A stretch of DNA of 64,000 bases from Streptomyces sp. ICC1 (GTDB taxonomy: Bacteria > Actinomycetota > Actinomycetes > Streptomycetales > Streptomycetaceae), in contig NZ_CP030287.1 of the NCBI RefSeq assembly GCF_003287935.1, forward strand, positions 7,572,869 to 7,636,868, in the 5' to 3' direction. The first letter of the stretch is position 1. Every line of letters begins with the position of its first letter. The position numbers and the translations under genes were made by a program. This document shows, one piece after another, positions 22,629 to 32,492 of this stretch. Below the pieces are notes generated by a model. The model made no database searches, was not told the DNA's origin, and was given only the letters and a program-made list of their open reading frames with translations.

Positions 22629-24212
22629 GTGTTCAACCGGACCAGATGCCTGCAGATCACTGCGGCCCTTGCGTCCATATCCCTGCTCTCCGGATGCGGC
22701 CTGTTCTCGGACGACGGCGGCGACGGCGGACAGCGGATTGTCGTCGGAACGACGAGCGCACCCACCACCCTCGATCCGGCGGCGGCCTGGGACGGTTCCT
22801 GGGAGCTCTACCGGAACGTCTACCAGACCCTGCTCGCCTTCCCCACGGGTGCCACCAAGCCCCAGCCGGACGCGGCCCAGAGCTGCGAGTTCACGGATTC
22901 CGGGAACGAGTCGTACCGCTGCGTGCTCAAGAAGGGCCTGAAGTTCTCCAACGGGGAGACGCTCGACGCCAAGGCCGTCAAGCACTCCCTCGACCGGATC
23001 AAGACCATCGACGCCCCGGCCGGCCCCAAGGCCCTCTTCGGCAGCCTGGACAAGATCGAGACGCCGGACGCGCTGACGGTGGTCTTCCACCTGAACACCC
23101 CCGATGCCACCTTCCCCTTTGTGCTCGGCTCGCCGGCCGCCTCGCTGGTCGCGCCGAAGGAGTACCCGGCCAACAAGCTGCGCGAAGGCTCCGGGGTCAC
23201 CGGCTCCGGCCCGTACACCCTCGAGTCCTACAAAGAGGGCGGCGAGGCGGTCCTGAACCGCAACGGCGTCTACACCGGCTTCGCCAACCGCCGCAACAAC
23301 GGCGTGACCATCCGGTACTTCGCGGACTCCAAGAAGATGATCGCGGCGCTCAAGTCCAAGGAGATCGACGCGACGTACCGAGGCCTGTCCGCCCCGGAGA
23401 TCAAGGACCTGCAGACCCCCGAATCGCACAACGCGGGCGTCCAGGTCGTCGAGAACGTCGGCGCCGAGATCCGCTACCTGGTCTTCAACCCCAGGGACCC
23501 GCAGGCCGCCAAGGCCCCGGTGCGCCAGGCGATCGCCCAGATCGTCGACCGCGGGGCGCTCGTCTCCAAGGTCTACCAGGGCACCGCCGAGCCGTTGTAC
23601 TCGATGGTCCCCAAGGGGGTCGTGGGCCACAAGACGCCCTTCTACGACACCTACGGCCAGGTCGACGTCGCCAAGGCGAAGAAGATCCTCAAGGACGGCG
23701 GGGTCGCCACGCCGGTCGAGATGACCTTCTGGTACACCACCGACCGCTACGGCGCCTCCACCGCCGACGAGTTCACCGAGCTCAAGCGCCAGCTGGACGA
23801 GAGCGGCCTGTTCAAGATCACCCTGCGCGGCCAGCCCTGGAAGGTCTTCCAGGAGGGCTACAAGAAGGGCGAGTACCCGGTCTTCGGCCGAGGCTGGTTC
23901 CCCGACTTCCCGGACCCGGACAACTTCATCGCCCCGTTCGTCGGCAAGGACAACGCCGTCGGAACGCCGTACGAGGCCAACGAGATCCTGAACGTCATCC
24001 TGCCCAAGTCCCGCCGCGAGAGCGACCGGTCGGCCGGCATCCACGAGTTCGAGAAGGCCCAGCAGATCTTCGCCGACGACGTCCGGCTGCTTCCGCTGTG
24101 GCAGGGCAAGCTGTACGTCGCCGCCCGCGACGACATCGCGGGTGCCGAGCGCGCCCTCGACCCGCAGACCGTCATGCAGGTCTGGGAGCTGTACCGCAAG
24201 ACCAGCTGGTAG
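22629..24212 (+). CDS. ABC solute-binding lipoprotein, family 5
   Basis: 527 residues. GTG 22629 has GAGGA 8 bases upstream; GTG 22623 would be too close. Signal peptide with lipobox LLSGC (Cys about 20), so it is a membrane-anchored lipoprotein. Family-5 (peptide/nickel/opine) binding protein signatures: TTLDPAAAWDGSWELYRNVY, LKFSNGETLDAKAVKHSLDR and PVRQAIAQIVDR. No permease or ATPase genes adjoin it, so it either uses another transporter, for instance the one at 25.7-32 kb, or is an orphan receptor. Confidence 0.9.
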   Translation: MFNRTRCLQITAALASISLLSGCGLFSDDGGDGGQRIVVGTTSAPTTLDPAAAWDGSWELYRNVYQTLLAFPTGATKPQPDAAQSCEFTDSGNESYRCVLKKGLKFSNGETLDAKAVKHSLDRIKTIDAPAGPKALFGSLDKIETPDALTVVFHLNTPDATFPFVLGSPAASLVAPKEYPANKLREGSGVTGSGPYTLESYKEGGEAVLNRNGVYTGFANRRNNGVTIRYFADSKKMIAALKSKEIDATYRGLSAPEIKDLQTPESHNAGVQVVENVGAEIRYLVFNPRDPQAAKAPVRQAIAQIVDRGALVSKVYQGTAEPLYSMVPKGVVGHKTPFYDTYGQVDVAKAKKILKDGGVATPVEMTFWYTTDRYGASTADEFTELKRQLDESGLFKITLRGQPWKVFQEGYKKGEYPVFGRGWFPDFPDPDNFIAPFVGKDNAVGTPYEANEILNVILPKSRRESDRSAGIHEFEKAQQIFADDVRLLPLWQGKLYVAARDDIAGAERALDPQTVMQVWELYRKTSW

Positions 24213-24341
24213 CGGGGCCGCGGCCGGCCGGGTCCGTACGCGGACGCGGCCGCCGCACTGTCAGTGGTCCCGGGTAAGTTCTGGAGCAGTCGCGCGAAGC
24301 AGTTGCCCGCGCGCGAAGAACTTGTACCGGAGGTTGTCGCC

Positions 24342-25019
24342 GTGACCCAGATGCTGCCCGAGTCCTGGCTCCCCGTCCTCGGCGGGGAGCTGGAGCAGCC
24401 CTACTTCAAAGAGCTCACCGAGTTCGTCGAGAAGGAGCGGGCGAACGGGCCGGTCTACCCGCCCCGCGAGCAGGTCTTCGCGGCGCTGGAGGCCACCGAC
24501 TTCGACAAGGTGAAGGTGCTGGTCCTCGGCCAGGACCCGTACCACGGCGCCGGCCAGGGCCACGGCCTGTGCTTCTCGGTCCAGCCGGGCGTCAAGACCC
24601 CGCCCTCGCTGCGCAACATCTACAAGGAGATGCAGAGCGAGCTGGGCACCCCCGTCCCGGACAACGGCTATCTGATGCCGTGGGCCGAGCAGGGCGTGCT
24701 CCTGCTCAACGCGGTGCTCACCGTGCGGGAGGCCGAGCCCAACTCGCACAAGGGCAAGGGCTGGGAGAAGTTCACCGACGCGGTGATCCGCGCCGTCGCC
24801 GAGCGTCCCGACCCGGCCGTCTTCGTCCTGTGGGGGGCGTACGCGCAGAAGAAGCTCCCGCTGATCGACGAGGAGCGGCACGCGGTCGTCAAGGGAGCCC
24901 ACCCCTCCCCGCTGTCGGCCAAGAAGTTCTTCGGCTCCCGGCCCTTCACGCAGATCAACGAGGCCGTCGCCGCCCAGGGCCATGCGCCGATCGACTGGCG
25001 CATTCCGGACCTGGGCTGA
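24342..25019 (+). CDS. ung: Uracil-DNA glycosylase
   Basis: 225 residues from GTG 24342, which has GGAGG 8 bases upstream; the frame is open further upstream without a site. Family-1 UDG: water-activating motif LGQDPYHGAGQGHGLCFSV (Asp about 65), uracil pocket PWAEQGVLLLNAVLTV with the key Asn, and the leucine loop GAHPSPLSAKKFFGSRPF. Removes uracil from DNA as the first step of base-excision repair. Length and motifs are normal. Confidence 0.97.
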   Translation: MTQMLPESWLPVLGGELEQPYFKELTEFVEKERANGPVYPPREQVFAALEATDFDKVKVLVLGQDPYHGAGQGHGLCFSVQPGVKTPPSLRNIYKEMQSELGTPVPDNGYLMPWAEQGVLLLNAVLTVREAEPNSHKGKGWEKFTDAVIRAVAERPDPAVFVLWGAYAQKKLPLIDEERHAVVKGAHPSPLSAKKFFGSRPFTQINEAVAAQGHAPIDWRIPDLG

Positions 25020-25117
25020 TGCCCCACCGCGCCTAGGCGGCATTGCCGGTGCCTGCGGCTAGCGTCTTGACGACCGGACCGGAGCAGGTCCGGCGGAGCA
25101 AGCCGGAGGCCGCGTTG

Positions 25118-25603
25118 ACGGAGCAGCAGGAGGCGTCGGAGGACGCCGTCATGACCAGGATCGGCCAAGCGGTCATCCTGCTGCACGCCGGCGACCGCGA
25201 GGAGGCCCGCAACCGGCTCGGCGACATCTGGTCCGAGATCGGCGAGGAGGGCGACTCCCTGCACCGCTGCACGCTGGCGCACTACATGGCCGACGCGCAG
25301 GACGACCCCGCCGAGGAGCTGGCCTGGGACCTGCGCGCCCTGACGGCCGCCGACGGGCCGGGCCCGCCGCCGGCCGTCCGGGTCTTCTACCCGTCGCTGC
25401 ACCTGAGCCTGGCCGCCGACTACGTGAAGCTACGGCGCCCCGAGGCGGCCAGGATCCACCTGGCGCGGGCCCGCGCCGCCACCGGGGCGCTGGGCGACGA
25501 CGGCTACGGGAACGGTGTACGGGCCGCCATCGCCCGGCTGGAGCGGCGGCTCGCGACGGAACCGGACGGGGCGCACCGGCCCTTCCCGGAGCAGCACCAG
25601 TAG
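25118..25603 (+). CDS. TPR-like hypothetical protein
   Basis: 161 residues if it starts at TTG 25118, preferred because GGAGG lies 5 bases upstream; ATG 25151 is the alternative. Helical pairs such as AVILLHAGDREEARNRLGDI, TLAHYMADAQDDPAEELAWD and SLAADYVKLRRPEAARIHLA suggest a tetratricopeptide-like fold. I recognise it as a conserved streptomycete protein of unknown role. It follows ung at 98 bases and may be read with it. Confidence 0.75.
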   Translation, partial: TEQQEASEDAVMTRIGQAVILLHAGDREEARNRLGDIWSEIGEEGDSLHRCTLAHYMADAQDDPAEELAWDLRALTAADGPGPPPAVRVFYPSLHLSLAADYVKLRRPEAARIHLARARAATGALGDDGYGNGVRAAIARLERRLATEPDGAHRPFPEQHQ

Positions 25604-25723
25604 CCGGACCCGGGGGAAGGGCTCCGCGGCCCCGCCGAGGGAGCCTGAGCGGGTCTGAGAGGGCTTGAGCGGGCCTGAGCCGGCCGGTCCTGGGTCTCCG
25701 GGGGCCTGTCTCTTATACCCAGG

Positions 25724-26833
25724 TCAGACCGTGGGGGTGGAGACGGCTTCCGTCGCGCCCGGGAGGGCGGGGTCGTTCGGGGACTGGTCCGGGGCGTTCT
25801 CCGGGTGGTGGCAGGCCACCTGGTGGCCGGTCTTCAGCGCGACCAGCGGCGGCTCCTGCGTCGTGCAGACCTGCGTCGCCTTCCAGCACCGCGTGTGGAA
25901 GCGGCAGCCGGAGGGAGGGGAGATCGGCGAAGGGACGTCGCCCTTGAGCAGGATGCGGCCGCTCTTCGCGCCGCGCCGCCTCGGGTCCGGCACCGGCACG
26001 GCCGACATCAGCGCGGTCGTGTACGGGTGCATGGGCGCCTCGTACAGGGACTTGCGGTCCGCGAGCTCGACGATCTTGCCGAGGTACATGACCGCGATCC
26101 GGTCCGAGACGTGCCGGATGACCGACAGGTCGTGCGCGATGATCACGTACGTGAGGCCGAGCTCCTCCTGGAGGTCGTCCAGCAGGTTGACCACCTGGGC
26201 CTGGATGGAGACGTCCAGCGCCGAGACGGGCTCGTCCGCGACGACCAGTTTCGGCTTGAGCGCGAGCGCCCGCGCGATGCCGATGCGCTGGCGCTGACCG
26301 CCGGAGAACTCGTGCGGGTAGCGGTTGTAGTGCTCCGGGTTGAGGCCGACCAGTGCCAGCAGCCGCTGCACCTCCGCCTTGAGGCCGCCCTCGGGCGAGA
26401 CGCCCTGGAGCTTGAAGGGCGCGCTCACGATGGTGCCGACCGTGTGCCGCGGGTTCAGCGATCCGTACGGGTCCTGGAAGATCATCTGCACATCGCGGCG
26501 CAGCGGGCGCATGCCGGCCACGCTCAGGTGCGTGATGTCCTTGCCCTCGAACTCGACCTTGCCGCCCGTCGGTTCGAGCAGCCGCGTGATCAGCCGGCCC
26601 ATGGTCGACTTGCCGCAGCCGGACTCGCCGACGATGCCGAGGGTCTCACCGCGCCGGACGTCGAAGTCGATGCCGTCGACGGCCTTCACGGCCCCGACCT
26701 GGCGGCGCAGCAGCCCCTTGGTGATGGGGAAGTGCTTGACCAGGCCGGTCACCTTCAGCAGCGGCTCCGGGGAGTCCGCCGCCTGGGCGGGGACCGCGGC
26801 CGCGCCCGTACCCGTCTTCTTCATATCGGTCAC
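25724..26833 (-). CDS. Oligopeptide ABC transporter ATPase (DppF/OppF type)
   Basis: 369 residues, GTG 26833 overlapping the stop of the upstream ATPase gene. Walker [18 protein letters not shown]-loop [15 protein letters not shown], signature [15 protein letters not shown], Walker [14 protein letters not shown], and a C-terminal oligopeptide/dipeptide domain [18 protein letters not shown] with Cys ligands. Last gene of the five-gene minus-strand peptide-uptake operon (binding protein, two permeases, two ATPases); pairs with the other ATPase as a heterodimer. Confidence 0.95.
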   Translation of the reverse strand: MTDMKKTGTGAAAVPAQAADSPEPLLKVTGLVKHFPITKGLLRRQVGAVKAVDGIDFDVRRGETLGIVGESGCGKSTMGRLITRLLEPTGGKVEFEGKDITHLSVAGMRPLRRDVQMIFQDPYGSLNPRHTVGTIVSAPFKLQGVSPEGGLKAEVQRLLALVGLNPEHYNRYPHEFSGGQRQRIGIARALALKPKLVVADEPVSALDVSIQAQVVNLLDDLQEELGLTYVIIAHDLSVIRHVSDRIAVMYLGKIVELADRKSLYEAPMHPYTTALMSAVPVPDPRRRGAKSGRILLKGDVPSPISPPSGCRFHTRCWKATQVCTTQEPPLVALKTGHQVACHHPENAPDQSPNDPALPGATEAVSTPTV

Positions 26834-27999
26834 AGCTTCGGCGCAATCTCTTCGGTCCAGATCCGGTTCCGCTGCTCCGGGGAGAGGTGGCAGGCGGCCC
26901 AGTGCCGGCCGTCACCGTCCGCCGATCCCTCGACCAGCGCCAGTTCGGGCCGCTGGGTACGGGTGATGCCGCCCTTGGGGAGGTCGGCGTACGGGCAGCG
27001 GGGGTGGAAGGCACAGCCGCTCGGGATGTTTATGAGGCTGGGCGGCGAGCCCTTGACCGGGATGAGGCGCTCGGTCTGGTCGCGGTCGATGCGGGGCATC
27101 GAGCCGAGCAGGCCCCAGGTGTAGGGGTGCCGGGGCTCGTAGAAGATCTTCTCGGCGCTGCCGCGCTCGACGCACCGGCCGCCGTACATCACGAGGATGT
27201 CGTCGGCCATCTCGGCGACCACGCCGAGGTCGTGCGTGATCATGATGACCGCGGAGCCGAACTCCTTCTGCAGATCGCGGATGAGGTCCAGGATCTGCGC
27301 CTGGACGGTGACGTCCAGGGCGGTCGTGGGCTCGTCGGCGATGAGCAGTTCGGGGTTGTTGACCAGCGACATCGCGATCATCGCGCGCTGGCGCATGCCG
27401 CCGGAGAACTCGTGCGGGTACGAGTCCACGCGCTGCTGCGGCTCCGGGATGCCGACGCGGTCGAGCATCTCGACCGCCCGCTTGCGCGCGGTCTTCTTGT
27501 CGACGTCGTGGTGGGTCCGGTAGGCCTCGATGATCTGCTTGCCGACCGAGTAGTACGGGTGCATCGCGGAGAGCGGGTCCTGGAAGACCATCGCCATCTT
27601 GCGCCCGCGCAGGGTGCGGACGTGGTCCGCGTCGGCCTGGATCAGGTCCTCGCCGTCGAGCACGACCTCGCCGGAGATCTCCGGCCGGTTGCGGACGTGG
27701 CCGGTGCGGTGCAGGCCCATGATGGCCAGCGAGGTGACCGACTTGCCGGAGCCGGACTCGCCGACGATGCCGAGGGTCTTGCCGCGCTCCAGGTCGAAGG
27801 AGAGCCCGTCGACGGACTTGACCAGGCCGTCGTCGGTCGGGAAGTGCACCTTGAGGTCGCGCACCGAGAGGAAGGCCCGGTCCCGCGCCGCGCCCTGCTC
27901 GGGCACGAAGGCGGGGCCGGACGCGGGCGCGGACGCCGATGTGGACGCGGACACCGCGGCGGACTCGGATGCGGCGTCGGTGGTGTGGTTCTCGGTCAC
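26830..27999 (-). CDS. Oligopeptide ABC transporter ATPase (DppD/OppD type)
   Basis: 389 residues from GTG 27999, overlapping the permease stop as GTGA. A Ser/Ala-rich N-terminus ([19 protein letters not shown]) precedes the ATPase: [20 protein letters not shown] (Walker A), [31 protein letters not shown] (signature), [16 protein letters not shown] (Walker B), and a C-terminal [20 protein letters not shown] domain. Supplies energy for peptide import together with the downstream ATPase. Confidence 0.95.
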   Translation of the reverse strand: MTENHTTDAASESAAVSASTSASAPASGPAFVPEQGAARDRAFLSVRDLKVHFPTDDGLVKSVDGLSFDLERGKTLGIVGESGSGKSVTSLAIMGLHRTGHVRNRPEISGEVVLDGEDLIQADADHVRTLRGRKMAMVFQDPLSAMHPYYSVGKQIIEAYRTHHDVDKKTARKRAVEMLDRVGIPEPQQRVDSYPHEFSGGMRQRAMIAMSLVNNPELLIADEPTTALDVTVQAQILDLIRDLQKEFGSAVIMITHDLGVVAEMADDILVMYGGRCVERGSAEKIFYEPRHPYTWGLLGSMPRIDRDQTERLIPVKGSPPSLINIPSGCAFHPRCPYADLPKGGITRTQRPELALVEGSADGDGRHWAACHLSPEQRNRIWTEEIAPKL

Positions 28000-28997
28000 G
28001 TCAGCCTCACGCGCGGGTCGATGACGGCGTACAGCAGGTCCACGATCAGGTTGGCCAGCACCACGAAGAGCGCGGAGAGCAGCGTGACGCCCATGATCAC
28101 CGGAAGGTCGCCCGCTCCGATCGCGCCGACGGCGGCCGTTCCCAGGCCCTGGAAGTTGAAGGTCGTCTCGGTGAGCACCGCGCCGCCGAGGAGGCCGCCG
28201 AGGTCGAGGCCGAACATCGTGACGATCGGGGTGAGGGTGGAGCGCAGGGCGTGCTTGCGGATGACCACGCCCTCCTTGAGCCCCTTGGCCCGGGCGGTGC
28301 GGATGTAGTCCTCGCCGAGCACCTCCAGCATCGTGGCGCGGGTGATGCGGGCGTAGGTGGCGGCGAAGAGGAAGGCCAGGGTCACCCAGGGCAGGATCAG
28401 GGAGTTGAGCCAGGCCAGCGGATCCTCGGTGAGCGGTCTGTAGTTGGAGACGTCCAGCCAGCCGAGGCTGTAGACGAAGACCGCGGGGGCCACCATGCCG
28501 GTGAAGAAGATCGGCAGCGAGACTCCGGCGAGCGCACCGATCATGACGGTGCGGTCGACCATGGTGCGGCGTCTGAGCGCCGAGATCACACCGGTGGCCA
28601 CGCCCGCGATCACCCAGATGACGGCCGCCCCGAGGGCGAGCGAGAGGGTGACCGGCATGCGGTCGACCATGGTGTCCCAGACGGGGACCTCGGTCTTGAA
28701 GGAGTAGCCGAAGCACGGTGCCGCACAGTGCGTGATCTCCGTGCCGCCGTCGTAGTCCCGGCCGGCGAAGATCCCCTTCATGAAGATCAGGTACTGCTCG
28801 GAGATGGGCTTGTCGAAGCCCATCTTCACCCGGATGCCCGCCAGGGCGGTCGCGTTGGTCTCGCGTCCGGCGTACATGAGCGCCGGGTCGCTGCCGGTCA
28901 GCTTCGGGACCGCGAAGAAGATGCCGAAGGTGACCGCGGAGACCACCAAGAGCGTTGCGGCGACGTTGAAAAGTCGCCGTATGAGGTAGACGAGCAC
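27996..28997 (-). CDS. Oligopeptide ABC transporter permease (DppB type)
   Basis: 333 residues, six predicted membrane segments, beginning MLVYLIRRLFNVAATLLVVS as DppB/OppB proteins do. The EAA-type loop that contacts the ATPases is visible as LGEDYIRTARAKGLKEGVVI. Forms the membrane channel with the DppC-type permease at 30989-31981. The binding-protein gene lies upstream across a hairpin (29127), which may reduce expression of this and later genes. Confidence 0.93.
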   Translation of the reverse strand: MLVYLIRRLFNVAATLLVVSAVTFGIFFAVPKLTGSDPALMYAGRETNATALAGIRVKMGFDKPISEQYLIFMKGIFAGRDYDGGTEITHCAAPCFGYSFKTEVPVWDTMVDRMPVTLSLALGAAVIWVIAGVATGVISALRRRTMVDRTVMIGALAGVSLPIFFTGMVAPAVFVYSLGWLDVSNYRPLTEDPLAWLNSLILPWVTLAFLFAATYARITRATMLEVLGEDYIRTARAKGLKEGVVIRKHALRSTLTPIVTMFGLDLGGLLGGAVLTETTFNFQGLGTAAVGAIGAGDLPVIMGVTLLSALFVVLANLIVDLLYAVIDPRVRLT

Positions 28998-29126
28998 TGC
29001 AGTCGGCCGCTCGGGCCGGCGCCCGCCGCCCCTTGTGGGGACGGCAGCCGCCGCCTGCGGCCTTCACCTGCCCTTCGGACTAGCGCATGTGCGGTGAAGG
29101 CGAACCAGCTGTGTCTGACGGGTCTG

Positions 29127-29167
29127 GAGCCCGGGGCCGCCCGGCCGGGCCGGGCGGCCCGGGCTCC
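29127..29167. terminator. Intra-operon hairpin after the binding-protein gene
   Basis: Nearly perfect inverted repeat of about 18 bp (GAGCCCGGGGCCGCCCGGCC with its complement, one bulge) between the binding-protein stop and the DppB-type start on the minus strand. Such structures commonly stabilise the highly expressed binding-protein message and attenuate the rest. Confidence 0.6.
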
Positions 29168-29180
29168 TGGAGCGTCCCGG

Positions 29181-30947
29181 CTACTTCACGACGCCGATGG
29201 TGGCAAGGTCGATCTTGCCCATCGAGTCGTTGAAGTAGACGTTGGTCAGGCGCGGGTTGTGGTAGACGAAGGCCTTGTCGAAGTTGATCGGCAGGTAGAG
29301 GGCCTTCTCCATGATCTTCTGGTTGATCTGGGTGTAGAACGGCGCGGCGGCGTCCGGGGTGGCGGCCGAGGCGGCGGTCTTGAACAGCCCGTTGATCTCA
29401 GGGTCGTTGATCATGCTGAAGTTGTTGTTGGCGTTCGGCAGGATGAACGAGCCGTCGACCAGCGGCTGCAGGTAGCCCGAGCCGGAGTTGTAGTCGGCGC
29501 CCCAGCCCATCACGATGATGCCGTAGCCCTTGGCCTTCACGTTCTCGGGCGAGCCGATGACGGAAGAGGAGAGCTTGCCGTCGTACTGGTCGATCGTGAC
29601 CTTGATGCCGACCTTGTCGAGCGCCGCCTGCAGCGACTCCGCGGTCTTCACCTCGGGGGCGCGGTTGTTGCGGACCGCGATCGTGGTCTGGAAGCCGTCC
29701 GGCTTGCCACAGGCCTTGAGGGCCTCCTTGGCCTTCTCCAGCTGCGGCTCGCCCTTGGTCAGGTTGTACGGGTCGTACTTCTTGTCCGAGCCGGGGATGC
29801 CGGGCGGCAGCATGTTCGCGCCGAGGTCACCGCTGGTCGGGCCGCCGCGGGCGGTCTGCAGGGACTTGGGGTCGGCCGCGTAGATGACGGCCTTGCGGCA
29901 CTCGACGTTGTCCAGCGGCGCGACGGTCGTCGGGAAGACGAAGTAGCGGATGTAGCCCGTGAACGGGTTGTCCGCGTTGGCCTTGAGCGCCTCGTCCTTG
30001 AGGACCTTGTTCTTGCCGGCGGCCTGCATGCCCGTGCCGTCGACCGCGAGGTCGATGTCACCGGAGAGCAGGCGCGCGTCCATGTCGTCCGGGTTGGTGG
30101 TCACCGTCATGGAGATCTTGTCCGGCAGACCCGTGCGGATGGTGTCCGTCTTCGGGTCCCAGTTCTCGTTGCGGACGAGGGTCGCGCCCTTGTTCGCCGT
30201 GAACTCCGAGATCTTGTACGGGCCGCTGGAGACCGGCTTGTTGGTGTACGTGGCGCCCGTGTCCTTGGCCGCCGGGACCGGCGAGGAGGACGGCATGGCC
30301 AGCAGGTACTTGAAGTCGGAGTTGGCGCTCGCCAGGTTGAAGACGATCGTCTTGTCGTCCGGCGTCTGGACGGACTTCAGACCCATCTTGTCCGGGTCGG
30401 TGTCCTTGTACGGGCCGGGGTACTTCTGGCCCTGGTCGAGGATGTCGATCAGGTAGGTGGGACCGCCGGACAGCACGTCCTGCGCGAAGACGCGCTCGAT
30501 GCCGTACTTGAAGTCCTTCGAGGTGATCGGCGTGCCGTCCTCGAACTTCACGCCGTCCTTGATCTTGACGGTGTACGTCTTGCCGTCGTTGCTCAGGACC
30601 GGGTCGGCCGCGGCGAGGTCCGGGACCAGCTTGGTGCCCGCCTCGCCCGGCTTGCTGTCGTACGCGAACAGCTGGCGGATGTAGAGCCGCTGCATGTTCC
30701 AGACCCAGCCGTAGTAGGCGCGGGCCGGGTCGAGGTAGTCGACGTCCTGCGGGGTCCAGAGCTTGAGCTCGCCGCCCTTGGTCGTCGACGGGTTCACGAC
30801 GGCCGTGGTCGCCGCGTTGAAACCGCTGGCGGCGGCCGGCTTGCCCTCCGAGGGCTTCTTGTCCTCCGCGCTGTCACACGCCACAGCCGACAGCGACAGG
30901 GCAGCGACCACGGCGGTGGCCGCGAGTGCCTGCTTTCTGCGAATCAC
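29181..30947 (-). CDS. Oligopeptide-binding lipoprotein (BldKB-like)
   Basis: 588 residues from GTG 30947; GGAGG lies 10 bases upstream. Lipoprotein signal peptide with SLSAVACDS (lipobox AVAC, Cys about 24). Family-5 peptide-binding protein: LKLWTPQDVDYLDPARAYYG, VKFEDGTPITSKDFKYGIER, ECRKAVIYAADPKSLQ, IIVMGWGADYNSGSGYLQPL. Receptor of the surrounding peptide importer. In S. coelicolor related systems (BldK) import a signalling peptide needed for aerial growth; whether this one has such a role is unknown. Confidence 0.94.
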   Translation of the reverse strand: MIRRKQALAATAVVAALSLSAVACDSAEDKKPSEGKPAAASGFNAATTAVVNPSTTKGGELKLWTPQDVDYLDPARAYYGWVWNMQRLYIRQLFAYDSKPGEAGTKLVPDLAAADPVLSNDGKTYTVKIKDGVKFEDGTPITSKDFKYGIERVFAQDVLSGGPTYLIDILDQGQKYPGPYKDTDPDKMGLKSVQTPDDKTIVFNLASANSDFKYLLAMPSSSPVPAAKDTGATYTNKPVSSGPYKISEFTANKGATLVRNENWDPKTDTIRTGLPDKISMTVTTNPDDMDARLLSGDIDLAVDGTGMQAAGKNKVLKDEALKANADNPFTGYIRYFVFPTTVAPLDNVECRKAVIYAADPKSLQTARGGPTSGDLGANMLPPGIPGSDKKYDPYNLTKGEPQLEKAKEALKACGKPDGFQTTIAVRNNRAPEVKTAESLQAALDKVGIKVTIDQYDGKLSSSVIGSPENVKAKGYGIIVMGWGADYNSGSGYLQPLVDGSFILPNANNNFSMINDPEINGLFKTAASAATPDAAAPFYTQINQKIMEKALYLPINFDKAFVYHNPRLTNVYFNDSMGKIDLATIGVVK

Positions 30948-30988
30948 GTTGGTCCAACCTCCATTGGTGGGTGAATCGTTGATGCGGT

Positions 30989-31981
30989 TCAGCTGCCCTT
31001 GGGGTCGAGTGCGTCGCGCAGCCCGTCCCCGAAGAGGTTGAACGCCAGGACGGTGATGAAGATCGTCATACCGGGGACCACCATGTACATGGGGTCGTCC
31101 TGGTAGATGGGGACGGCGTCGGACAGCATCTTTCCCCAGGAGGCGGTGGGCGGCTTGACGCCGGCGCCGAGGAAGCTGAGGGCCGCCTCCGTCAGGATGT
31201 TGGTCGGGATGATCAGCGTCGTGTAGACGAGGATCGGCGCGACCAGGTTCGGCAGCAGCTCCTTGATCAGGATGTAGCCGCGGCCCGCCCCCAGGCTGCG
31301 CGCGGCCTCGACGTACTCCCGCTCGCGCAGCGAGATCGTCTGGCCCCGGACGATGCGGCCGATGTACGGCCACCCGAAGAAGCCGATGACGACGATGAGC
31401 ACACCCATCCGGACGCCCGAACCCGTGAATCCCCACAGGGAGTTGGGAACGACGGAGACCAGCGAGATGGTGAACAGCAGCTGCGGGAAGGCCAGCAGCA
31501 GGTCCATGGTGCGGCTGATGATGCCGTCGACCCAGCCGCCGAGGAAGCCGGCCAGGGCGCCCAGCAGGCTGCCGAGGATGACGGAGACGAAGGCCGCGAG
31601 GAAGGCGACGACCAGGGAGATGCGGGCGCCGTAGACGATCCGGCTGAACACGTCGCGGCCGTTGGTCGGCTCCACGCCCAGCAGGTAGTCGGGGCTGATG
31701 CCGCCGAACGATCCGAGCGGCGTGCCGAATTCCGGGTCGAGCAGATCCTCGTGGAACTCGTTGGGCGGGTGGCCCAGCAGGCTCACGATCAGCGGGGCGA
31801 AGACCGCCACCAGGATCAGGAGGATCACGACCACGCCGCCCGTCAGCGCGACCTTGTCGCGCTTGAGCCGCATCCAGGCGATGCGTCCGGGCGAGCGGCC
31901 TTCGATGGCCTTGGCTGGGACGTCGGCTACGGACACGGGAGCGGGAGTCTCCGCGCTCGTGTCATGCAGTGGTGCCGTCAT
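30989..31981 (-). CDS. Oligopeptide ABC transporter permease (DppC type)
   Basis: 330 residues from ATG 31981 (GAGGGG upstream); an in-frame start at 32023 lacks a site. N-terminal cytoplasmic tail then IAWMRLKRDKVALTGGVVVI, the DppC/OppC opening, six membrane segments and the ATPase-contact loop YVEAARSLGAGRGYILIKEL. First gene of the operon, 41 bases before the binding-protein gene. The order permease, receptor, permease, ATPase, ATPase matches what I recall of S. coelicolor SCO5476-5480. Confidence 0.94.
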   Translation of the reverse strand: MTAPLHDTSAETPAPVSVADVPAKAIEGRSPGRIAWMRLKRDKVALTGGVVVILLILVAVFAPLIVSLLGHPPNEFHEDLLDPEFGTPLGSFGGISPDYLLGVEPTNGRDVFSRIVYGARISLVVAFLAAFVSVILGSLLGALAGFLGGWVDGIISRTMDLLLAFPQLLFTISLVSVVPNSLWGFTGSGVRMGVLIVVIGFFGWPYIGRIVRGQTISLREREYVEAARSLGAGRGYILIKELLPNLVAPILVYTTLIIPTNILTEAALSFLGAGVKPPTASWGKMLSDAVPIYQDDPMYMVVPGMTIFITVLAFNLFGDGLRDALDPKGS

Positions 31982-32438
31982 CGTGGTGGGGACCCCTCTC
32001 GGCCGACGGGTGAGCCGGCCCATGCCCGCCGCTGTGGCGGCGTTGGTGCGGAGTGGCGCTCGGAGTGCGAGGTGCGGAGGTGCAGAGGTGCGGGATGCAG
32101 AGGTGCGTTGCAGTGCGGGTACAGGCGGTACTGGCAGTGCTGGTGGTGCACGTGGTGCTGTACGAAACGACGAGCGAATTTCCCGTGGCGAACCGGTCCT
32201 CGGAGGACTGACCCGCTCTTGGGTGGGGAGTCTTCATCGGGCCGTCGATCAGCCGCCAGACCCGCAGGTGAATGGATGCGCAACCGTGATCTGAGGGTCG
32301 AGTTCCCGTTATCCGGACTTCGCTGCCGCCTCAGCGGAGCAAGACCGTCCGTTCGGTGCCGAATCGGACATGGCACCCAACTCGGGTTACTAGCATGCCT
32401 ATTGGGCGTACATCAGCGTCGAAATCAGGACAACGCAA
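31982..32438. other. Upstream region of peptide-transport operon
   Basis: About 450 bases without a gene. At 32069-32106 there is an irregular tandem of GAGGTGC/GATGCAG words. The rest is the presumed promoter region of the minus-strand operon; I could not choose a -10/-35 pair with confidence. Confidence 0.5.
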
Positions 32439-32470
32439 AGGCCGCACGGAACGACTGTTCCGTGCGGCCT
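32439..32470 (-). terminator. Terminator of the sseB-like gene
   Basis: AGGCCGCACGGAAC and GTTCCGTGCGGCCT form a perfect 14-bp stem with a GACT loop, 23 bases after the stop at 32493 on the minus strand. Confidence 0.8.
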
Positions 32471-32492
32471 CGGGTGGCTTGGCCACGATGTC

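Noticed and set aside
27939..30974. 1011-codon open frame on the plus strand
   Set aside because: Antisense to the peptide transporter permease and binding-protein genes, whose motifs are unambiguous.
29181..31436. Longer start for the oligopeptide-binding protein at 31436
   Set aside because: It would overlap the DppC-type gene and bury the lipoprotein signal peptide; GTG 30947 with GGAGG and a lipobox is correct.
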